A stretch of DNA of 64,000 nt, taken from contig DDQN01000044.1 in NCBI GenBank assembly GCA_002342685.1, positions 1 to 64,000 of the forward strand, read 5' to 3'. This DNA is from Vibrio sp. UBA2441. Its GTDB lineage: Bacteria > Pseudomonadota > Gammaproteobacteria > Enterobacterales > Vibrionaceae. The translations under genes were made by a program, and so were the position numbers. This document shows, one piece after another, positions 1 to 9,122 of the stretch. The notes under the pieces are model-generated. The model made no database searches, was not told the origin of the DNA, and was given only the letters and a program-made list of their open reading frames with translations. Within the stretch, counting starts at the first letter, position 1. Every line of letters starts with the position of its first letter.

Positions 1-1
1 G

Positions 2-331
2 TGGGTCCATCTCATTATTCAGGCAATGCACTATATAAGACATCATGCCTGTAAAGGAATTAAGGTTGAGCAAGTGCTCACCTACGTGGGTATTTCGCGC
101 TCAAATATGGAAGGCCGTTTTAAATTAGAACGAGGCCATTCAATACATCAGGAAATTCATAATTCTAAGCTCACCAGAGCATGTAGTTTGTTAAAAAATA
201 CCGAGCTACCCATTCAGGAAATCTCAGAACTATGCGGTTACCCTTCTCTGCAATATATGTATTCGGTATTTAAAAAAGACATTGATAATACCCCTAAAGA
301 ATATAGAGATAGAGAACGGTCAAATCATTAA
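2..331 (+). CDS. xylR: Xylose operon activator XylR, C-terminal part (5' end outside window)
   Basis: This is the C-terminal AraC-type DNA-binding domain of the D-xylose-responsive activator. The frame is open from the first bases of the window, so the N-terminal ligand-binding region lies upstream. Two helix-turn-helix motifs can be seen, around 'VLTYVGISRSNMEGRFK' and 'IQEISELCGYPSLQYMYSVFK', and the segment ends in 'TPKEYRDRER'. These closely match my memory of E. coli XylR. In the family, XylR bound to xylose activates xylAB and xylFGH. The gene converges on xylH, and the xylF/xylA divergent promoters 4 kb away are the expected targets. Function is inferred from similarity and from the neighbouring xyl genes. 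Confidence 0.9.
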   Translation, partial: WVHLIIQAMHYIRHHACKGIKVEQVLTYVGISRSNMEGRFKLERGHSIHQEIHNSKLTRACSLLKNTELPIQEISELCGYPSLQYMYSVFKKDIDNTPKEYRDRERSNH

Positions 332-361
332 TCTCGTTTATCCAATTACCTCTAAGTATTA

Positions 362-398
362 AGGAAAAAGGGTTGGCCTTAAGCCAACCCTTTTTCCT
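362..398. terminator. Bidirectional terminator between xylR and xylH
   Basis: A near-perfect inverted repeat has 16-base arms (362-377 and 383-398) and a 5-base loop. The outer arms are A-rich on one side and T-rich on the other, so the hairpin ends in a T-run on either strand. It lies between two converging genes. Confidence 0.85.
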
Positions 399-406
399 AT
401 TAATCA

Positions 407-1582
407 TTAACGATGCTGTTTTGACGCGCTATCCATCCAAACTGCCAGCAACAATATTCCGCCTTTAACGATATACTGCCAGAACGTTGGAACATCCATC
501 ATACTCATGCCATTGTCCAGCGACGCCATAATGAAAGCCCCGATAACGGCGCCAATGACTGTACCTACTCCACCAGCCATACTCGTGCCACCAATTACAC
601 AAGCAGCAATCGCGTCCAGCTCAGCGATATTCCCAGCCGAAGGTGAACCAGCGCCTAACCGGGAACTCAATATCAATGCTGCAATTGCAACTAGAAAGCC
701 ATTCATCGCATAGACAGAAAGTTTGGTTTTTTCGACATTAATACCTGATAGCCTGCTCGCATCTATATTGCCACCAATAGCGTAAATTCGGCGTCCAAAG
801 CGGGTTTTTGTCGCAATGAAAGACCCTATAACCAAAAAGGTCGCAAGTAATAGCACTGGTGTAGGCACGCCACGATAATCATTGAGTAAAAATATTATCG
901 TCAAAACGGCAATACCCGCCAATGCATTTTTAGCCAATACCGTTTGGGTTGAAGCAACTGACAAATGATACTTTTTACGCGTAATGCCTCTTTTCTGTTG
1001 CCAGAAAAAATACATAGCCAGACATCCAATACCAATCATTAGGCTGACCATGTCAGGCAGATAACTCTGACCGATAATTGCCATCGCATCGGAAGTTGGT
1101 GCTACGGTAGTACCGTCCGTGATACCTATTAAAATCCCCCTAAATGCTAGCATTCCTGCCAAAGTCACAATAAAAGAAGGAACCTTGCGATAAGCAACCC
1201 ACCAGCCATTCCAAACCCCAAGCGCAAATCCGGATACCAGAGTTATGGCGATGGTTAATGGTAAAGGCAGTCCAAACCAAACATCTAAGATAGCCGCTAC
1301 CCCACCTAGCAGACCCATCATAGAGCCTACAGAAAGATCTATTTCACCACTAATTATGACAAACACCATACCGATGGCCAAAATGCCTGTAATCGCCGTT
1401 TGCCTAAACAAGTTTGAAATGTTTCTAGGGGTCAAATAGCTCCAGTCGGTCATAACACTGAAGAACAGCATGATAAATACAATTGCCACTGCCATAACCA
1501 AAAGCTGAACGTTCATCTTTTTTAGCTTTTCAAGCATGCTACTGCTGCTGACTTTATTTAATTCGCCTGTTTGCTCTGTCAT
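407..1582 (-). CDS. xylH: D-xylose ABC transporter permease XylH
   Basis: This is the inner-membrane permease of the high-affinity D-xylose importer. The 391-residue protein has many hydrophobic segments and the BPD_transp_2-type stretches 'GEIDLSVGSMMGLLGG' and 'AACVIGGTSMAGGVGT', typical of ribose/xylose permeases. Its length fits the family. The start overlaps the xylG stop by four bases (ATGA), which indicates translational coupling. It is the last gene of xylF-xylG-xylH and is followed by a strong terminator. Substrate assignment rests on the adjacent xylF, xylR and xylA. Confidence 0.93.
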   Translation of the reverse strand: MTEQTGELNKVSSSSMLEKLKKMNVQLLVMAVAIVFIMLFFSVMTDWSYLTPRNISNLFRQTAITGILAIGMVFVIISGEIDLSVGSMMGLLGGVAAILDVWFGLPLPLTIAITLVSGFALGVWNGWWVAYRKVPSFIVTLAGMLAFRGILIGITDGTTVAPTSDAMAIIGQSYLPDMVSLMIGIGCLAMYFFWQQKRGITRKKYHLSVASTQTVLAKNALAGIAVLTIIFLLNDYRGVPTPVLLLATFLVIGSFIATKTRFGRRIYAIGGNIDASRLSGINVEKTKLSVYAMNGFLVAIAALILSSRLGAGSPSAGNIAELDAIAACVIGGTSMAGGVGTVIGAVIGAFIMASLDNGMSMMDVPTFWQYIVKGGILLLAVWMDSASKQHR

Positions 1583-3102
1583 GCTGCAACTCCTTCAGAT
1601 AAAGCACATTCCATAATAATTTCTTGAGTGAGGTTTTCATTAATCAAATCGCCTTTAATTTTGCCTTCATGCATGACCAGAACACGATCGCTAATCCCCA
1701 AAACCTCAGGCAGCTCGGAAGAGACCATGATGATGCTAATACCAGATTTTACTAATTTAAACATTAACTTATATATTTCATATTTCGCTCCAACATCAAT
1801 ACCTCGAGTTGGTTCGTCTAAAATAAGAACGCTGGGTTTAACCATCAAGAATCGGGCTAAAATGGCTTTCTGTTGATTACCCCCAGATAAGTTTTTAATT
1901 GCAATTTCAGTGTTCGGAGTTTTAACGGTCAGTTTTTTCACACCGTCGGCAATAGTATTCGCCTCTAAGGTATCGTTTAAGACACCCGCAGACGAAAATT
2001 GATCAAGGGCTGCTAGAGACATATTCTGACCAACTGACATTATTGGAATAATACCGTTACGCTTGCGGTCTTCTGGTACCATTGCAATTCCCGCTACTAG
2101 TGCGTCGCGACTACTGCCCGTTTTAAGTTCTTGCCCATTTAGATAGTATTGCCCTTCATATCGACCGAGATAACAGCCATATAGACACTCCATAAGTTCG
2201 GTTCGACCAGCACCAACCAACCCAGACACCCCTAAAATTTCACCTTTACGTAATTCAAAGTTGGCATTTCTCACTTTTGGAATGGAAGAGTTTGCTCTAT
2301 CCCAGGCGTTTGCATTATTAACCCGCAAGACCACCTCTCCGATATCATGCTCTTCTCTTGGGAAAAGTTGTTTCATCTCGCGACCAACCATCATAGTAAT
2401 GATGTCATCTGTGGACATACCCGTAGCTTCACGCGTTCCAATATGCGTTCCATCCCGAATAACGCAGATATGGTCGGAAATCGCTTTCACTTCTCCGAGC
2501 TTATGTGAAATATAGATGCAACTTACACCGGTCTCTCTCAGCTCTTTAACCAAATTTAACAATATCTCGGTTTCAGATTCTGTGAGTGGTGCTGTCGGTT
2601 CATCCAGAACCAACAATTTGGCATTTTTCGATATCGCTTTTGCTATTTCAACCAATTGCTGTTGACCAACACCGAGATCGCCCACTTTCGTTTCCGGCGA
2701 AACAGATAAGTTGACCTTATTCAATAGCTTCTCAGCCTCAAAGTGCATTAACTCATAGTCCATGATCCCGAAACGGCACAGCTCTGCACCTAAAAAAAGG
2801 TTCTCCAAGATACTTAACTCTTTAACCATGGTAAGTTCTTGATGAATTATAGCGATGCCCAATGCTTCAGTATCAGCTATGCTTTTAGGTTCAATTTTGT
2901 TCCCCATATATCGTATTTCACCCTGATAGTCACCGTATGGGTAGATACCGCATAACACTTTCATCAGGGTTGATTTACCCGAACCATTTTCACCACAGAG
3001 GGATAGAATCTCACCATGTTCTAACCGGATACTTACCCCGTCCAGAGCTTTAACTGGCCCAAAACACTTAACGATATTGTGCATCTCTAATAGTGGAGAC
3101 AT
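1579..3102 (-). CDS. xylG: D-xylose ABC transporter ATP-binding protein XylG
   Basis: This is the cytoplasmic ATPase that powers xylose import. It has two tandem ABC domains. The N-terminal half has a canonical Walker A (GENGSGKST), a 'VGQQQLVEIAKA' signature region and Walker B (LLVLDEPTAPL). The C-terminal half has the altered Walker A 'GLVGAGRTE' seen in sugar ABC ATPases of the MglA/RbsA/XylG type, and 'LSGGNQQKAILAR'. I chose the ATG at 3102 (507 residues), because GAGG sits nine bases before it. An in-frame TTG at 3111 has no better signal. It is the middle gene of xylFGH. Confidence 0.93.
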   Translation of the reverse strand: MSPLLEMHNIVKCFGPVKALDGVSIRLEHGEILSLCGENGSGKSTLMKVLCGIYPYGDYQGEIRYMGNKIEPKSIADTEALGIAIIHQELTMVKELSILENLFLGAELCRFGIMDYELMHFEAEKLLNKVNLSVSPETKVGDLGVGQQQLVEIAKAISKNAKLLVLDEPTAPLTESETEILLNLVKELRETGVSCIYISHKLGEVKAISDHICVIRDGTHIGTREATGMSTDDIITMMVGREMKQLFPREEHDIGEVVLRVNNANAWDRANSSIPKVRNANFELRKGEILGVSGLVGAGRTELMECLYGCYLGRYEGQYYLNGQELKTGSSRDALVAGIAMVPEDRKRNGIIPIMSVGQNMSLAALDQFSSAGVLNDTLEANTIADGVKKLTVKTPNTEIAIKNLSGGNQQKAILARFLMVKPSVLILDEPTRGIDVGAKYEIYKLMFKLVKSGISIIMVSSELPEVLGISDRVLVMHEGKIKGDLINENLTQEIIMECALSEGVAA

Positions 3103-3128
3103 AACACTCAACCTCTTGACTAAACTAG

Positions 3129-3154
3129 AGGCGTTAAGTCATTGCTTAACGCCT
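3129..3154 (-). other. Intercistronic hairpin between xylF and xylG
   Basis: A perfect 10-bp stem (AGGCGTTAAG / CTTAACGCCT) with a 6-base loop sits 12 bases after the xylF stop. It has no T-run. Hairpins in this position after a binding-protein gene usually protect the upstream message, giving more XylF than XylGH. That role is inferred. Confidence 0.7.
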
Positions 3155-3166
3155 GACCAAATAAAC

Positions 3167-4162
3167 TTAATTACGGTAAATATCACTCTCTTTGTGGAAG
3201 CCATCAGCAATAACGGTTTTCTTAAGATTGTTCGCATCAACAGCAATTGGCTCCAGTAACCAGGCAGGAACCTCTTTCGTACCGTTATTTAATTGAGCGT
3301 TTTGACGAGGTGCATCACCATTTCCAAGCACTACCGCGATTTCAGCAGCTCGTTGAGCCAATGCAACAATAGGTTTATAAACAGTCATTGTTTGAGTACC
3401 ATCGACGATTCGACGTACAGCAGCTAAATCGGCATCTTGACCTGAAATGGATACTTTGCCAGCTAAGCCCTGAGCATCCAAAGCCTGAATAGCACCACCA
3501 GCGGTAGAATCATTTGAGGCAACCACAACATCAATATTGTTATTATTTGCAGTTAAAGCATTTTCCATAATTTTTAACGCATTTTCTGCTAGCCAGAAAT
3601 CCGCCCATTGATCTCCAACCACTTTGATATCACCTGAATCAATTTTGGGTTGTAAAACATTCATCTGTCCTTTACGGAACAGCTTGGCATTGTTATCTAC
3701 TGGAGAGCCTCCCATTAAGAAATAACGACCCGTTGGTGTTGCCGCTAACATAGCTTCAGCTTGCATCTCACCTACTCGTTCATTATCGAACGACAGATAA
3801 AAATCTATATCAGCATTGTTAATCAGGCGGTCATAAGCAAGCACTTGGATTCCATCGCGTTTTGCTTCTTTAATGACATTTGATAACACCTCGCCATTGG
3901 TAGGAATGATGACAAGAACATCAACGCCTCTGGAAATCATGTTCTCAATTTGTGAAATCTGAGTCTGTTCATTGCCGTTGGCAGACTGTACATAAATTTT
4001 AGCCCCAAGCTTTTCTGCTGTGTTTACAAAAATGTCTCTGTCTTTTTGCCATCTCTCCAGGCGTAAATCGTCAATTACCATTCCAATTTTTACGGATTTC
4101 GCAAAAACCGGAGCACTAATACTAATTAGAACTGCGCATAAGAGGGTTATGATTTTTTTCAT
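3167..4162 (-). CDS. xylF: D-xylose-binding periplasmic protein XylF
   Basis: This is the periplasmic receptor that delivers D-xylose to XylGH. The 331-residue protein begins with a clear signal peptide (KK, hydrophobic core, cleavage near 'SAPVFA-KS'). The mature part keeps family blocks such as 'DDLRLERWQKDRDIFV', 'MGGSPVDNNAKLFR', 'ALTANNNNIDVVVASNDS' and 'SGQDADLAAVRRI', which are nearly the same as E. coli XylF as I recall it. It is the first gene of the operon, transcribed away from xylA. The shared intergenic region should carry XylR and CRP control. Confidence 0.95.
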   Translation of the reverse strand: MKKIITLLCAVLISISAPVFAKSVKIGMVIDDLRLERWQKDRDIFVNTAEKLGAKIYVQSANGNEQTQISQIENMISRGVDVLVIIPTNGEVLSNVIKEAKRDGIQVLAYDRLINNADIDFYLSFDNERVGEMQAEAMLAATPTGRYFLMGGSPVDNNAKLFRKGQMNVLQPKIDSGDIKVVGDQWADFWLAENALKIMENALTANNNNIDVVVASNDSTAGGAIQALDAQGLAGKVSISGQDADLAAVRRIVDGTQTMTVYKPIVALAQRAAEIAVVLGNGDAPRQNAQLNNGTKEVPAWLLEPIAVDANNLKKTVIADGFHKESDIYRN

Positions 4163-4607
4163 TCTACTGTCCTTTGTATCACGTCAATTTCTGTTAATTA
4201 ATGTATGGGTACATTCACTGTTTCGTGTGAATATTAAAAACTCTAAACGATAATTAAAAAAAATCTCTTCATGGATTTAACTTAAGTTTTATGATTTTTT
4301 GTTTTTTTAATTAACTGTGATCATGATTCAGTTATTAATAAGTTTAATTATCTTACTAAATACAAAGCCAAAAAAACAAAGTGATTAATTATCCATGCAA
4401 AACAATTATTTAGGTAAAACAACAGAAATCAAACAGCATATTCACCCTGTGTTAACTCATATAAATCTGACCGAACAAAGCCATAATGAGATCTACAACA
4501 CAATAAATAAAAACATGAATTTTATTACTAAATTTCATAATTGATTCAATTCCAATATCAGCCAAATATTAATTAACCAAGAAAACAACCAAATGGAACA
4601 AATGGCT
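4163..4607. promoter_or_regulatory. xylF-xylA divergent control region with a CRP-like site
   Basis: This AT-rich 445-base intergenic region must hold both divergent promoters. At 4318-4333 is TGTGA-TCATGA-TTCAG, in which the left half matches the CRP half-site exactly and the right half poorly. It sits inside a wider AACTG...CAGTT symmetry (4313-4333). CRP control of xylose genes is established in enterobacteria. I could not identify XylR boxes with confidence, and I see no small gene here. Confidence 0.45.
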
Positions 4608-5927
4608 ATGAACGAATTTTTCAAGAATATAACCAAGATAAAATACGAAGGAAATGAGTCAAGCAACCCCTTAGCATTTAAACAATACGATCCTGAGAGA
4701 ATTATTCTTGGGAAATCAATGAAAGACCACTTAAGGTTTGCGGCTTGCTACTGGCACAACTTCTGCTGGCCAGGGTCTGACGTATTTGGTTCTGGCACCT
4801 TTGACAGAGAATGGCACAGAGATGGCGACGCAATGGAAATGGCGCGAATGAAAGCAAATGCGGCATTTGAGTTTTTCACTAAACTGGACGTGCCTTATTA
4901 CTGCTTCCATGATACCGATGTAGCACCTGAAGGCAGCTCAATTAAAGAGTATGTTAATAATTTTGCCACTATGGTAGATGTGCTGGAACAAAAACAAGCA
5001 GAAACAGGAATGAAGCTATTATGGGGTACGGCAAACGCGTTCTCTAACCCTCGTTATATGTCAGGGGCTGGTACAAATCCTGATCCCAAAGTGTTTGCCT
5101 ATGCAGCAACTCAGATATTTAACGCCATGGGGGCGACAAAGCGCCTTGGCGGGGAAAACTATGTGCTCTGGGGTGGTCGTGAAGGTTATGAAACCCTTCT
5201 CAACACCGATTTACGTCAAGAAAGGCAGCAACTTGGTCGATTAATGCAAATGGTCGTTGAACATAAACATAAAATAGGCTTTAAAGGGACTATTCTTATT
5301 GAACCAAAACCGCAGGAACCAACCAAACATCAATACGATTATGATACGGCCACTGTGTATGGGTTTTTGAAGCAGTTCGGATTAGAAAAAGAAGTAAAAG
5401 TAAATATCGAAGCAAACCACGCCACATTGGCAGGACACAGCTTCCAGCATGAAATCGCCACAGCCACGTCATTAGGCTTATTTGGGTCAATCGACGCTAA
5501 CCGTGGTGACCCACAGTTAGGTTGGGATACTGACCAGTTCCCTAATAGCGTAGAAGAAAATGCCCTTGTCATGTATGAAATACTTAAGGCTGGCGGATTT
5601 ACAACGGGTGGTTTTAACTTCGACGCTCGCCTAAGACGACCATCTATCGACGTTGAAGATCTTTTCCACGGTCACATTGGTGGTATGGACACCATGGCAA
5701 AGGCATTAGAAATTGCCGCTAACATGATAGAAAATGACCTATTGTCTAAAAATATCGCTAATCGTTACGCTGACTGGAATGACGATTTGGGTAAAAAGAT
5801 TCTGTCTGGAGACTGGAACCTTGAAGATGTCGCCAATCATGCTCTTGATAGAAATATTCAACCAATCAAAGCGTCTGGAAAACAAGAATATTTGGAAAAC
5901 GTTGTGAACAGTTACCTATATAAATAG
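4608..5927 (+). CDS. xylA: Xylose isomerase
   Basis: This enzyme converts D-xylose to D-xylulose in the cytoplasm, the first step of the isomerase pathway. Catalytic and metal-binding blocks are intact: 'FHDTD' (catalytic His/Asp near residue 100), 'ILIEPKPQEPTKH' (metal Glu), 'NIEANHATLAGHSFQHE' (metal Glu and His), 'SIDANRGD', 'GWDTDQFP' and 'NFDARLRR'. I chose the ATG at 4608 (439 residues, against 440 in E. coli) because the alignment begins at 'MNEFFKN'. An in-frame ATG at 4593 would add five residues. No xylB follows. A terminator and then dgt come next, so xylulokinase must be encoded elsewhere. Confidence 0.95.
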   Translation: MNEFFKNITKIKYEGNESSNPLAFKQYDPERIILGKSMKDHLRFAACYWHNFCWPGSDVFGSGTFDREWHRDGDAMEMARMKANAAFEFFTKLDVPYYCFHDTDVAPEGSSIKEYVNNFATMVDVLEQKQAETGMKLLWGTANAFSNPRYMSGAGTNPDPKVFAYAATQIFNAMGATKRLGGENYVLWGGREGYETLLNTDLRQERQQLGRLMQMVVEHKHKIGFKGTILIEPKPQEPTKHQYDYDTATVYGFLKQFGLEKEVKVNIEANHATLAGHSFQHEIATATSLGLFGSIDANRGDPQLGWDTDQFPNSVEENALVMYEILKAGGFTTGGFNFDARLRRPSIDVEDLFHGHIGGMDTMAKALEIAANMIENDLLSKNIANRYADWNDDLGKKILSGDWNLEDVANHALDRNIQPIKASGKQEYLENVVNSYLYK

Positions 5928-5959
5928 TAACAATCTCTCCCATATTGTTTATTTACTAT

Positions 5960-5981
5960 AGCGACTTACTTCTAAGTCGCT
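5960..5981 (+). terminator. Terminator after xylA
   Basis: A 9-bp perfect stem (AGCGACTTA / TAAGTCGCT) with a CTTC tetraloop is followed by TATTCTATT. It lies about 30 bases after the xylA stop. Confidence 0.75.
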
Positions 5982-6065
5982 TATTCTATTACAATACTCT
6001 CTGCGAATTCCTCTAGACTCGTTCAAAATTTCAGCGCATTATTAAACCATAAGCAGTTGATTAGT

Positions 6066-6097
6066 CAGGATTGACTATGCATGCAGGATTGATTATG
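6066..6097 (+). repeat. In-frame tandem duplication of the dgt ribosome-binding site and start codon
   Basis: CAGGATTGACTATG at 6066-6079 is repeated as CAGGATTGATTATG at 6084-6097, with one difference. The period is 18 bases, so both copies are in frame. Each has AGGA six bases before an ATG (6077 and 6095), so two equally good starts exist, giving proteins that differ by six residues. Confidence 0.75.
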
Positions 6098-7420
6098 GAT
6101 AACAAACAGAACGAACTTTGGCAGCAACGAATCAATAATGAGCATAAGCTTAGGCGAAGGGATCATCGTGATCCTTATCAGCGAGATCGGGCTCGTATTC
6201 TGCATTCTGCCGCATTTCGTCGCCTTCAGGCAAAAACTCAAGTTCACGGAACTGGCGTCAACGACTTTCACCGCACCCGTTTGACCCATTCCTTAGAAGC
6301 GGCACAAATCGGTTCTGGAATTCTGGCTCAAATCCAGGTAAAACAACCAGAATATGATCACCTGCTCCCTTCCGCCAGTTTAATCGAATCACTTTGCCTT
6401 GCTCACGATATCGGCCACCCCCCTTTTGGACATGGCGGAGAGGTTGCTCTTAACTATGCTATGCGCGAGCATGGCGGCTTTGAGGGAAACGCTCAAACAT
6501 TTCGTATCATTACTCAGCTAGAACCTTATACCAAATCCCACGGGATGAATTTATCCCGGAGAACTCTACTCGGGTTATTGAAATACCCCGCTCTATTAAG
6601 CCAAGTTCGCAGTGTACGTTTACCCGATCCCGTACCTCATCAACGCCGATTAAAGGCCAAAGAATGGAGTCCGGCAAAAGGCATTTACGACTGCGATAAA
6701 GAAGACTTCAATTGGGTATTAGAACCGCTATCGGAAACAGACAAACAGCTGTTTTCTTCCATTAAAAAAACAATCACGGATCCATTAAAACACAATAAAA
6801 CTGCATTTAAGTCGTTGGACTGCTCAATCATGGAATTGGCCGATGATATCGCCTATGGCGTCCATGATCTTGAAGATGCCATAGTATTAGGCATGGTAAA
6901 CCGTCAACAATGGCAAGAAGCTGCAGCAAGTAAATTAGCCAACTGCGGTGATATCTGGTTCGAAGAAAACATCAATACCATTGGTGAGATGCTTTTCTCT
7001 GGTGAGCATTATCTACGAAAAGACGCCATTGGTGGCATCGTCAATACATTCCTTACTAATGCCGCTATACATCCGGTTAAAGAAGCTCAATTTGAAAACA
7101 TCTTACTAAGCCACAATGCTTATCTGGAAGAGAGCTTGTCAAAAGCGCTCTCTGTATTTAAACACTTTGTGAACGACTATGTTATCCAAATCCCAGAGGT
7201 ACAAATTGTCGAATACAAAGGCCAGCAAATTGTCATGGACTTGTTTGAAGCGCTTAGTGCTGACCCAGAACGGTTACTCCCAGAAACAACCAAGCAGAAG
7301 TGGCTAGAAGCACATGAAAAACACCATGACGGAATGCGGGTAATCTGCGACTATATCGCAGCAATGACGGATGGCTATGCTCAAAAGTTGCATCAGCAGC
7401 TTTTTTCTTCACACAATTAA
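6095..7420 (+). CDS. dgt: dGTPase-like deoxynucleoside triphosphate triphosphohydrolase
   Basis: This HD-superfamily hydrolase is expected to split dNTPs into deoxynucleoside and tripolyphosphate, affecting dNTP pools. Visible motifs are 'FHRTRLTHSLEAAQIG' (metal His) and 'LAHDIGHPPFGHGGE' (HD pair plus catalytic-region His), and further on 'DDIAYGVHDLEDA' (third metal Asp). At about 441 residues it resembles the Vibrio dGTPase-like proteins, which are shorter than E. coli Dgt (505). I chose the ATG at 6095, but an equally good start with its own AGGA lies at 6077 and a TTG at 6071. The diguanylate cyclase gene begins 47 bases downstream on the same strand. Exact nucleotide preference cannot be told from sequence. 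Confidence 0.85.
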   Translation: MDNKQNELWQQRINNEHKLRRRDHRDPYQRDRARILHSAAFRRLQAKTQVHGTGVNDFHRTRLTHSLEAAQIGSGILAQIQVKQPEYDHLLPSASLIESLCLAHDIGHPPFGHGGEVALNYAMREHGGFEGNAQTFRIITQLEPYTKSHGMNLSRRTLLGLLKYPALLSQVRSVRLPDPVPHQRRLKAKEWSPAKGIYDCDKEDFNWVLEPLSETDKQLFSSIKKTITDPLKHNKTAFKSLDCSIMELADDIAYGVHDLEDAIVLGMVNRQQWQEAAASKLANCGDIWFEENINTIGEMLFSGEHYLRKDAIGGIVNTFLTNAAIHPVKEAQFENILLSHNAYLEESLSKALSVFKHFVNDYVIQIPEVQIVEYKGQQIVMDLFEALSADPERLLPETTKQKWLEAHEKHHDGMRVICDYIAAMTDGYAQKLHQQLFSSHN

Positions 7421-7467
7421 GGTTGAGTTTTAATGCTAATTTCTCGACGATATTTATTGGATCTCAA

Positions 7468-8457
7468 ATGGAAGACATTGTAGATAAACGCAATCACGAC
7501 AGCTACAGAGAATTACAACGTAGAATCTCAGAACTAGAACGTGAGAATACATTGTTAAAAAGCGAGAAATCTCGTTTAGAAGAAAAGCTTAATGCGGCAC
7601 TCGATGGCACAGGCTTATGTTTATGGGAACAACATGTACCAACACGTAAACTCACTATTTTCAATATGGAGTGGGGAAAAATGCTCGGCTTTAATTCTAG
7701 TGAGCTAGAAGCAACTGTCGATGTGTGGAAAAGCAAACTTCACCCCGATGACAGTGAAGAAGTTATCGATGCTTTAAACTCCCATCTAGCCGGTGACAGT
7801 GAGTCTTATCAAGCTGTTCATCGTATGCTACATAAGGATGGCAGCCACAGTTGGGTCTCTGATCGTGGTCGGGTTGTTGAATTTGATAACCAGGGTACTC
7901 CCCTTAGAATGATGGGGACACATATCGACATTACTCAGGAAAAGCGTTATGAGCTTGAATTATCGAAGCTTGCCAGCCTAGACCCTTTAACAAATCTACT
8001 CAATCGAGCCACCTTAGAGCAGGAATTTCACCAGTTTTGTCAAACGAACAAAAACTCATCATCTGCAATAATTTTCATCGATATAGATAATTTCAAAGCC
8101 GTCAATGATCATTTAGGTCATAAAGCCGGTGACAATTTACTCATTCAGGTAGCACAATGGCTCGTCGCTGAAGCCCCTGAAAACGCTCATGTTGCCCGGT
8201 TAGGTGGTGATGAATTTGTGGTATTTTGCACTAATACTACCAAAGAGAATTTAGCACTATTTTCTGAAAGAATTCTATCTCATGTTGCCCGACCTATCCG
8301 ATTAGAGAATGGAGAGGCCAAAATAGGTTTCAGCATTGGCATCTGTAATTTCGAAAATTCAGAGGTCAACTTTGATACTGTATATCAACAAGCAGATGAA
8401 GCTATGTATCGAGTTAAACGACAAGGTAAAAATAACGTTGAATTTTGTTCAGTGTAA
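7468..8457 (+). CDS. Diguanylate cyclase with PAS sensor domain
   Basis: This enzyme is predicted to make the second messenger c-di-GMP from two GTP. The 329-residue cytoplasmic protein has a short N-terminal coiled coil (about residues 10-45, heptads of L/R/E/K) and a PAS/PAC domain (about 45-160, with 'MLGFNSSELEATVDVWKSKLHPDD' and 'GTHIDITQEKR'). A GGDEF domain follows, with 'DIDNFKAVND' and an intact active site 'RLGGDEFVVF'. The RxxD product-inhibition motif normally found just before GGDEF is absent (P-E-N-A instead), so feedback inhibition may be lacking. I chose the ATG at 7468, preceded by TGGA, over a TTG at 7423. The signal sensed by the PAS domain is unknown. Confidence 0.88.
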   Translation: MEDIVDKRNHDSYRELQRRISELERENTLLKSEKSRLEEKLNAALDGTGLCLWEQHVPTRKLTIFNMEWGKMLGFNSSELEATVDVWKSKLHPDDSEEVIDALNSHLAGDSESYQAVHRMLHKDGSHSWVSDRGRVVEFDNQGTPLRMMGTHIDITQEKRYELELSKLASLDPLTNLLNRATLEQEFHQFCQTNKNSSSAIIFIDIDNFKAVNDHLGHKAGDNLLIQVAQWLVAEAPENAHVARLGGDEFVVFCTNTTKENLALFSERILSHVARPIRLENGEAKIGFSIGICNFENSEVNFDTVYQQADEAMYRVKRQGKNNVEFCSV

Positions 8458-8501
8458 CTAAAGTGGCGTGAAATAGAACACCCTCTAAAATCTACTACAT
8501 T

Positions 8502-9119
8502 TTACTCCGATAATTTATAGTTTTGCTGTACTACTTCTTTTGGGATCTGTTGCAAATAAAAATCAACCATAGACTCAAAGGCCGTCAGTAAGGGTAGGAA
8601 ATCAACTTGTGGCTCAAGAATAGACAACGCATGATAACCTGCTTCAACCGTTGATAAACTATTAGCATCCGGGGCTTTACGAATTGTATAGTTGCCTTTC
8701 AATACCTCTGGCAGAACGTAAGTTTGAAGACTTTGCAGGTTCCGCGAAAGATGGTACATCTTATAAGCTTTTTTCCAGGTACCATCTAAAAGAACCACCC
8801 TTAATTTCTTATTATCTGCGGTGACTGTTACCAAATTATCATCAAGCGAGATGGCATTTTGAGAAGGATATAAAAGGAGATGACGATAAGTTCTATCATC
8901 TAACAATTGATTAAGCTCTGTATGAGTAGAAAAGTCTTCACCAACAAAATTATGGCTATTGGTTAGAGACAATGTGAGTATTTTTGCTGTACCTTTTGCG
9001 CGGTTCACTTCAGTCGGATGCTGAAGAATGATAAGCTCAGTTTCTGCCGTAAGTTTCTGAATCCAAGCGCAGATACACGCTTTCTTCGCCTTTCCACATT
9101 GAGCACAATATCGAGACAT
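8502..9119 (-). CDS. tapT: tRNA-uridine aminocarboxypropyltransferase (DTW domain)
   Basis: DTW-domain enzymes add the 3-amino-3-carboxypropyl group from S-adenosylmethionine to uridine in tRNA (acp3U47 in E. coli, made by TapT/YfiP). The 205-residue protein has the N-terminal cysteine cluster 'CAQCGKAKKACIC', the family core 'LLDGTWKKAYKMY' and the 'RKAPDANSLSTVEA' block. The assignment to TapT rather than another DTW paralogue follows from overall resemblance. Its start codon lies three bases from the divergent rhombosortase-like start at 9123, so the promoter of each gene must lie in or near the other gene. Confidence 0.8.
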   Translation of the reverse strand: MSRYCAQCGKAKKACICAWIQKLTAETELIILQHPTEVNRAKGTAKILTLSLTNSHNFVGEDFSTHTELNQLLDDRTYRHLLLYPSQNAISLDDNLVTVTADNKKLRVVLLDGTWKKAYKMYHLSRNLQSLQTYVLPEVLKGNYTIRKAPDANSLSTVEAGYHALSILEPQVDFLPLLTAFESMVDFYLQQIPKEVVQQNYKLSE

Positions 9120-9122
9120 AGA

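Noticed and set aside
5928..6065. Loss of xylB after xylA
   Set aside because: xylA is followed by a terminator and dgt, but xylB could lie upstream of xylR outside the window, so absence cannot be claimed.
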